Assembly: GCA_000934455.1 (NCBI GenBank)
Contig: KN889928.1
Span: 10,216 to 36,158, forward strand
From: Apostichopus parvimensis
Taxonomy: Eukaryota; Echinodermata; Holothuroidea; Aspidochirotida; Stichopodidae
DNA: 25,943 bases
Direction of reading: 5' to 3'
A model generated the notes under the pieces. That model worked only from the letters and a program-made list of their open reading frames with translations, made no database searches and had not been told where the DNA came from. The position numbers and the translations under genes are program-made. Positions within the stretch are counted from its first letter, which is position 1, and each line of letters starts with the position of its first letter. Positions 19,986 through 25,943 of the stretch are shown here, one piece after another.

Positions 19986-22636
19986 CTCTATACTCTATAA
20001 TTAACAGTGTTGAAGGTACACAGCACAAAAGCAAGGAAAATAGTGTGCACAATAGCTTACAGTGAACTCAGGAAATGTGAACACTTGTAGGAAATGAATT
20101 AAATCATGTCTTTGACATTTAAAAAGAGTTGAGTTATTTTCAAAGCAAGTTTATTGGTGATGTGGAAATTAATATTAAGATGTCAAAGTTATAGGGTGCC
20201 AGGCATTTTGTTATCAGTGCCAGGGTATTGGTTTTATTTCAAGCACTGATCAGGCTATATTTTATGTGGTATTACAAATGCTAGATATACAGCATACATG
20301 CCATATATGGAAGAATTAAATTGCTACACAATATGATGATATGTATATGTTGTAATACGTAGCAGTTTTTCTTGAACACAGGAACCATTTTAATTTGGAT
20401 GACAAAACTTCAGGGCCTACAAATAATGCACAAAAATCTGAATGTTCACTAAAGTGAACCCTGCTGATCAATGTAAAATCTTTCTGTGAAGGGCAGGGCC
20501 ACAGTACGTCCTGCATCGTGTCAACAGAGTGCATACTGTACGTTGCTTATCATCCAGGGTCAAGGGTACACTGACTGCTGCTCAGGGCAAAAAGTACCTT
20601 GCTGGAGATTTGTTACAGTTCAAATTATTTCAAGACACTAACAAAAATGTGACAATTGAATGTTCTCAGCTGATAATGAAAACTTGAAACTGCTTTGAGA
20701 CTAACTGACTGTGGCGGAATGCAATGTTTGTAGCAGTTTGAATATCAGTTACTACCAGTACCTCACTTTTTTACTGTACGCACAGTAGGCCTAACCTTGT
20801 GAGCACATTGCTTATAAAAATCAGGAATCGGTATCGAGCAAATTCTGCAAAGAGGCTAACCGTAGCCTGATCGAACTTTACCAATCTTTGACACAGGAAT
20901 TTAGAGCGCATAATTTAGATGGTGTTCTTAGATGTTGAGCACCTTTGTGTTTACAATGTTGTCACTGTGAACAGACCTACCAGCATATATTATAGGTTAG
21001 TACCAAATTTGGATACGAAAACTAATAAACAAAATAAAAAAATGAATAAAATTTTGCTCTAAAATACTATAAGAAATGCTTTAATAGAATTTTCACCATG
21101 ATGGGTTGACACTTTTATCAAATATATATTGTTAAGTTGACACATGTATGTAACACCTATGGAAAACTTACTGCATTACAGTAAGTTATCGTTACAAAAT
21201 TGAAGTCCCGGGAATGGATTTCTGTCAACAGTAACAAGAAGCTCTGGAGCATTGCAAATTAGACCATTTATGTAATGGAATTTTACCAGATGAACAGTAG
21301 TTGGAAGGTCAAACTCACAACTACTGTAGCCTAATTGACTTTGGCAGTGACTCAAACTGTGTACACTGGTAAACAAACACAAAGACAGACAAACAAACAC
21401 ACACCCACTATACTACAATGAAATGGAATTTTTATCACCACTGTGAAATTATATTTACATAAATGCTTAAAAAGAAACTTTGAACACTTCCAATAAGGTG
21501 TCAAAAGAAACAAAAGGCAATGCATCTATAAATAATTTCTTGTTTGTAAACAAATTTGTTGGTAATTCAATCAACAACAAAGTATTAGTTTATTGCTAAG
21601 AATGGCAAACTAGAGAGAAATAAACTGTGACACAGTATACATGTCACATTTCAAAAATGTCTATAGGTAAACTGATGTTTTTAAAGTAAGTTTGAGGTTT
21701 CAAACCTTTACATTATTCCAGATATTAGGGAGAAGCTTAAAGAGGACGGTCAGTTATCTCATAGAACATAAGTAAAATGATGAAGATTATGGTGATGGAA
21801 TAATTGCGTTTGCTACATTAGCTTCTAGCACCTTAAAGAAAAAGATGTTGTTACATCACTTCAACACTATAGAAAGACTGCAATATTAGTATGCACTTTC
21901 TATGCTATTAGGACACACATTTCCATGAGTACACTTTAGATTAAGTATTCTCTACAGAATTTAATTATGTGCATGAATCTATTTATATCTGAAAATGCTT
22001 ATTTCAATATTTGAAGATGTGAGGTGTAAACATCTCGGTCTACTGGAAATTTAGACCTACAGTATATTACATTGGCTAGGCTTCACCAACCTGCATATGG
22101 AAGTATACAAGCCATGAATGTACCTCTTTTGGCCTCTGTCACTTAAGACCTAGCATGATACATGTGAACACAACGTAGGGTCCTGGGCTAGGCTAATCTG
22201 AATTAGATTCAAGTTAAGGTTAAAGGTGCAACTGTAGCCCAACTGGTTTACGTTAGTACCTTAGGAAGTTAGGTATGACTTCTGTTGACAAAACTGTACA
22301 GCCTTTTCAGTGAGCAAATTCTTTTCACAGTACTGTTTCGATAGGGACATTTGCGACTGAATGGCTACATTAGGCTAAAGACAGTGCGCAATTGCAAATA
22401 ATATGTAATAAAATTCAAGAGTTGCGGTATTCTGCAACTAAGCAAAAGACAGTTAAGACCTAACAGTAAGGCATAACGTTAGGCTTGGCGTAGGCCTACA
22501 ATAGCGAAATTCCAAACAGCTGATCATAGCCGTACCACTTCAACGTTACAATAATAACGTAATACATACAATCGTAACTCACTCCTACATAGGCCTACAT
22601 AACTTAGGTTAGTTGCACTTGCATCATGCACTTACA
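19986..22636. other. Gene-free stretch
   Basis: AT-rich sequence with no supported exon. From about 22070 to 22620 the words TAGGC/GCCTA recur (for example TAGGCCTAC twice), giving a locally different texture just before the CpG-bearing region. No tandem array or foldback was found. Confidence 0.5.
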
Positions 22637-23050
22637 TCAGCTTCAGTTTAATCGTTAGTGTCGTGAAATGATCTCGATAAATATAACATTACCCATACCA
22701 GAGAGTAAACAGAAGAAACGATGTTGGGAACGACTCTACAAGATACGGAGGCGATCAATATGGCGAGGAGCAGGTCAAGGACTGCCACCTTTTCACCAGT
22801 CTGACATCGAATATATTAGGCTACATAATTCAACAAGGGAATTTTTTGTTGACAAAATACGTCTGTAACCTTTGTATGACCCCGTACGATATTATTGAAA
22901 CGAAATACCGCCCTCTTTCGGGCACCGCAGTTTTACCGCAGCCGTCGCTTGGCATGTGTCACAAAGGCCTATCTGTATGGTGGTTGGCAATATCAACACA
23001 TGGGGGCAAATATCAAAGTCGGCTGCTCGGCATATGAACCTTGACCCAGT
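22637..23050 (-). promoter_or_regulatory. Candidate promoter and untranslated first exon
   Basis: This interval has more CpG than its neighbours. On the minus strand it ends at GAAGCTGAT|GTAAGTG (exon edge at 22636), a strong splice donor. It includes AATATGGCGAGG (22757-22768), which resembles a YY1 site of the kind found near animal start sites. The only ATG frames before the donor are short, so an exon here would be untranslated. It could belong to an unseen gene or be a distant first exon of the gene starting at 13793; both are inference. A plus-strand frame of 66 codons across it has no recognisable domain. Confidence 0.3.
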
Positions 23051-23255
23051 TACCTTTTAATGCCCGATAATCCGAAAGGAAAAACGATTCGTTGAGTTCT
23101 ATTTAAAAAGATTTGTGAACGAAATCTAGGAGGGCATGCAGTCACCGCATTTTGGTCCAAATAGACGATCCAATTTTGCTCATAGAAATAAGTTTTCAAA
23201 ATAAAATAAAAATGTTAGCAAACTGCTTATCCACTAGAGAGCCTGTGTAGGAGAA

Positions 23256-23347
23256 TGTGTAAAAGTAAGTTGGCCTGACGTTTCGATCCTAGAAGGATTT
23301 TTTTCTTTTTTTCTTTTTTGCCTTTGAAGAACTTTTACTTTTACACA
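23256..23347 (+). repeat. Conserved motif bounded by a 13-bp inverted repeat, copy 2
   Basis: TGTGTAAAAGTAA (23256-23268) and TTACTTTTACACA (23335-23347) are exact reverse complements. They enclose the same 24-base core as at 9086-9109 (23269-23292), then a T-rich stretch, then GCCTTTGAAGAA, which is the reverse complement of TTCTTCAAAGGC in copy 1. The second half of the motif is therefore inverted here relative to copy 1, and the flanking arms are different from those of copy 1. Confidence 0.7.
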
Positions 23348-23998
23348 GAAATAAGTTTTGATGGCAAACAAGATCAAAGAAATGAGTACGTTCCTATAAT
23401 TATCATTCACCTCTGAGAAATTTAAGTAGAAATTAACTGTTGATGTGTCACACTCTAAAGATATTGGGAAAATTTAGTTTCCAGTTTATTTGTTCTCAGG
23501 CTCAGGCTTGCATGGGTTTTAATATGTATATATAGAACATGTGATTTTCTCAGTCCATATGTATCTGTTGATTTAAGTCGACCGTTTTCGTTTTAATGAC
23601 GATAACTTCATACAAAATATATTCTTCCGTAATTCATATACGGCCTAACCCAACATCGAACTCCCCTTGGATCCTTTTGTCATGGAAAAATCGTATTGAA
23701 TGCATTGAAAATAAATTCGTTTCAGCAAATTTAAGTCTGAGAAGCTGACAGCAGTGGTTCCCCTCGGAAAGGTAAATTTTTTGCGTTGGGTTGTACCTGT
23801 AAGTTTCGATGCTGCAACAACTTACCGTAATAGTCACTCATCCTCTCTTTCTATAACAATTATAAGAGATCTGTGGTTGCAATAATTTGGTGGCTCCTAA
23901 AAACATGCTTACTAATTTCTTCCAGTGATAACAAAAATACTTTACATTCCAACGATGAATGGCGGTGGAGCCGAAAGAGGAAGGGAATGGGAGCCGGA

Positions 23999-24032
23999 AG
24001 GGGATGGGGCGGGGAAAGGGGGTGGAGAGGGG
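23999..24032 (+). other. G-quadruplex motif
   Basis: The sequence has four G tracts of four or more separated by AT, C and AAA: GGGG (24000-24003), GGGG (24006-24009), GGGG (24011-24014) and GGGGG (24018-24022). A fifth GGGG lies at 24029-24032. This fits a stable short-loop quadruplex on the plus strand. It lies in a wider purine-rich stretch beginning near 23970. Confidence 0.75.
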
Positions 24033-24059
24033 CGGTGAACATGTCCCTTCCCTAAGATC

Positions 24060-24764
24060 TGTGAGAGAATATCACTAAGGAGCGCTTTTTCCAATTTGAG
24101 AAGTCCCCATTTGTCCTAATGAAGGGTACCCAATTTTCTATGATTACAAAAATCCTTCTGGCTTTTTATTAAGACACCAAGCATGCCCTTTTGTCGGAAA
24201 GAAAAATAGAAATAGTCAAATAATAAAAAGCAATCAAGTACTTTTTTGGAGAGGAAGAATTCAAGAAGAAGGGGACCGGCCCAACCAGGTCCGCGTGCCT
24301 CCTCCTTGGCTGAAAACGGTTCATTATTGCAAATGCAGTCTCTGGTCAAGGCATTTGTCAAATTGTGTTACTATAGTCATCTAGTAGAGGACGCTGATCC
24401 ACTATGTGAAGTACAAGACAACAAGACTCAGTCAGTAGTAGTGAGGGCGTATACTGAATGGGGGATCTGCAACGTTCAACCGAGGGCGCCGTCATATCGT
24501 CCTAACAGAGCCGTATACACTGCTCTGGGTCCTATCCTTTTTATATTCTTTTTCAAAATTATTTATTATCATATGATATTTATTCATAGCTCATATGGAT
24601 AACTTACTTTACACAGGATCGATTTAGACGCTGAATAACGTAATATGAAAATGATATATACATTTTATGAAATCTTTATGAAAATAAGAAATTGCATTTT
24701 TTAAATGGGCGCATGAAATTAAGACTTTTGTGAATATTATTCTGCTTGGAGCATAACTTAAACT
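24060..24764. other. Unassigned stretch with opposing open frames
   Basis: A plus-strand frame of 118 codons (24246-24602) and a minus-strand frame of 81 codons (24361-24116) overlap. The plus frame ends in a run of Phe, Ile and Tyr from AT-rich DNA and shows no domain. The GC-richer part from 24360 to 24530 (GAGGGCGCCGTC and similar) may be part of another repeat or an exon. I do not call either frame a gene. Confidence 0.3.
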
Positions 24765-25605
24765 CTAAATAAACAATTCATTTGAATTGGGAATTTCTTC
24801 TTCAACATTTTTCTTAAAAATATAATATTTTAGTTAAAAAATCAAAAAATGGTAGGGGTGGTTTAGGCACAATTTGTACCCGAAATAAATATCCTGCTTT
24901 GAAAAAAAATTATTGTTGACCAAGCGCAGATTGTTCAACATCTAACATAAATGACCCTCTTTTATAACAATCCCAAAATAAATGATCAATCGTTTCCTCA
25001 TCCTCCTCAAAAAATGTGCACATGGAAAAATGTTGAATATTCATATGATGAAGCAAACGATTTGTGCCCAGAATCCTATGAATATAACGATACTGAAAAA
25101 AATTAATCTCATCATCTATTAATGACTGAAAAGACTAAGAATAATGATTCTCAATTGATCCTCATTTAACCGTAAAGAGATTTCCCATTTAGTACAAGTG
25201 GTCGGTTTTGTAGAGACATTCTTTATACCACCTCCTTATAAAAGACACGGGACATACGCGGAATACCGGATAACCTGTGATACAAAGTACCATCTTCAAG
25301 TGGAACATTATTAACGTTTACCAACGTTTTCCAGTAGAAGGGAATAACGGCCACCAGACCAAAAGAAAGGGTGAAAAGTGAACCAACTAAATAATAATAA
25401 AAATCTTGAAAAATTAAGAAATTAAGGACCTTGCTGTTGACGTTGAATAAATCCTTCACGTATATTACCCCCTTGGTGTGCCAAGTCCTGTAATAAATAA
25501 TGTTATTGTTGATTTTAATTGACAGATTAATTCCATACAATTTGGTTACCAAAATGATCTAACGACTTCTTAAAAGTACAAAATGTCTTAAAACAAAGTC
25601 TTACA
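24765..25605 (-). mobile_element. Dead LINE, C-terminal tail of an L1/Tx1-like polyprotein
   Basis: Reading right to left, the frames give, in order: FGNQIVWN (near 25555), WHTKGVIYVKDLF (25483-25445), AVIPFYWK, KWEISLRLNEDQ, FQYRYIHRILGTN (25098-25060), EETIDHLFWDC (24999-24967), KQDIYFGYKL, and LKYYIFKKN (near 24830). This is the order seen after the reverse transcriptase domain in L1/Tx1-type LINEs, ending in the region with a Cys/His knuckle. Four or more frameshifts and several stops break it. The first knuckle pair is damaged (CTFF where C-x-x-C is expected), while H-L-F-W-D-C is kept. The polymerase domain is missing to the right, so the copy is 5' truncated and inactive. No poly-A tail is evident at its 3' side. 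Confidence 0.85.
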
Positions 25606-25611
25606 AACATC

Positions 25612-25720
25612 CATGGGCGGAGAAACAGGGGGGGTTGGGGGGTTTTAACCCCCCACTTTTTGAAGAGGGGGGGGGGTTGGCCCACACAATCAACCCCCCC
25701 TAGTATTTGCCTGTAATGTT
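25612..25720. repeat. G/C-run repeat with hairpins
   Basis: Alternating G and C runs (G7, G6, then TTTTAA and C6, then G11, then C7). GGGGGGTT and AACCCCCC (25634-25651) are exact complements around TT. The piece ends the recognisable part of the LINE, so it may be a separate insertion. Similar run-rich repeats are common in invertebrate genomes. Length of the runs should be treated as uncertain. Confidence 0.5.
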
Positions 25721-25943
25721 CTGTTATAGCCTATGTTATGTGCTCCAAATGGCATAATAAATCAAATTATTAAATTTGAAATTGTTAAAGTCATTTCAAC
25801 CTTTTACCTGGTAGGCTACATCAACAATTAACGACCGAAAACCGAGTTAGAATTGACCCATACATTATTTCTAGCCCCTTTCACCCACCTTGCGCATTGG
25901 AACTTGTAGCTCATAGCGCTAAACGGGAAGAGAAAGAGGAACA
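25721..25943. other. Right-edge sequence without a supported feature
   Basis: About 220 bp of AT-rich then mixed sequence. No frame, splice site or repeat could be supported. Confidence 0.5.

Noticed and set aside
24246-24602. A 118-codon plus-strand frame
   Set aside because: It ends in low-complexity Phe/Ile/Tyr from AT-rich DNA, an opposing frame overlaps it, and no domain is visible.
1-25943. A coherent novel gene system
   Set aside because: Only one gene is supported, and the other structure is repeats and dead elements, so no multi-gene system can be claimed.

Overview
This is eukaryotic, AT-rich, intron-bearing DNA, most likely from a marine invertebrate animal. The evidence is split exons with GT/AG borders, dead LINE retrotransposon tails of two different clades, several short foldback (MITE-like) elements, and many short motifs such as TAGGCCTA and TACTGTAC/GTACAGTA. 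The overall texture resembles echinoderm genomes, perhaps a sea cucumber. That placement is an impression from sequence style and was not tested. I see no bacterial operon, CRISPR array, rRNA or tRNA gene, and no complete transposase or reverse transcriptase.

Only one protein-coding gene can be supported, on the minus strand. Its start codon lies at 13793, and three exons (13793-13634, 4153-4026, 2645-2527) join in frame through canonical splice sites to give 135 complete codons and an unfinished codon at the last donor. I do not recognise the protein. It looks like a soluble, helix-rich protein and continues beyond the left edge, or into exons I could not find. Its first intron is about 9.5 kb and holds most of the repeats in the left half.

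Region by region. 1-2526 is flank or intron with a dispersed repeat family (1430-1585, second copy 3794-3950). 2715-2969 is a foldback element with Tc1/mariner-like ends. 4277-4736 is a CAGGG/CCCTG-ended element with an internal tandem duplication. 5966-6619 is a head-to-tail duplication, each unit ending in a short hairpin that recurs inverted at 14.5 kb. 8691-8703 is a perfect DR1 nuclear-receptor-type site. 9.06-9.15 kb has a perfect 20-bp palindrome beside a conserved motif that returns rearranged at 23.3 kb. 9863-10262 is a LINE 3' end with an ATG microsatellite tail. 12069-12388 and 17437-17835 are tandem repeats. 19673-19979 is a clean MITE with terminal inverted repeats and a 6-bp target duplication. 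22.6-23.05 kb is CpG-bearing and could be a promoter. 23999-24032 is a strong G-quadruplex motif. 24765-25605 is a frameshifted LINE tail of the L1/Tx1 type.

The genes do not form a visible system. The interest lies in the small repeats: a motif pair that appears in direct order at one locus and inverted at another, a hairpin with GNRA-type loops in three copies, tandem units that keep a small stem while the loop changes, and the enrichment of TACAGTA/TACTGTA words at 5-7 kb.
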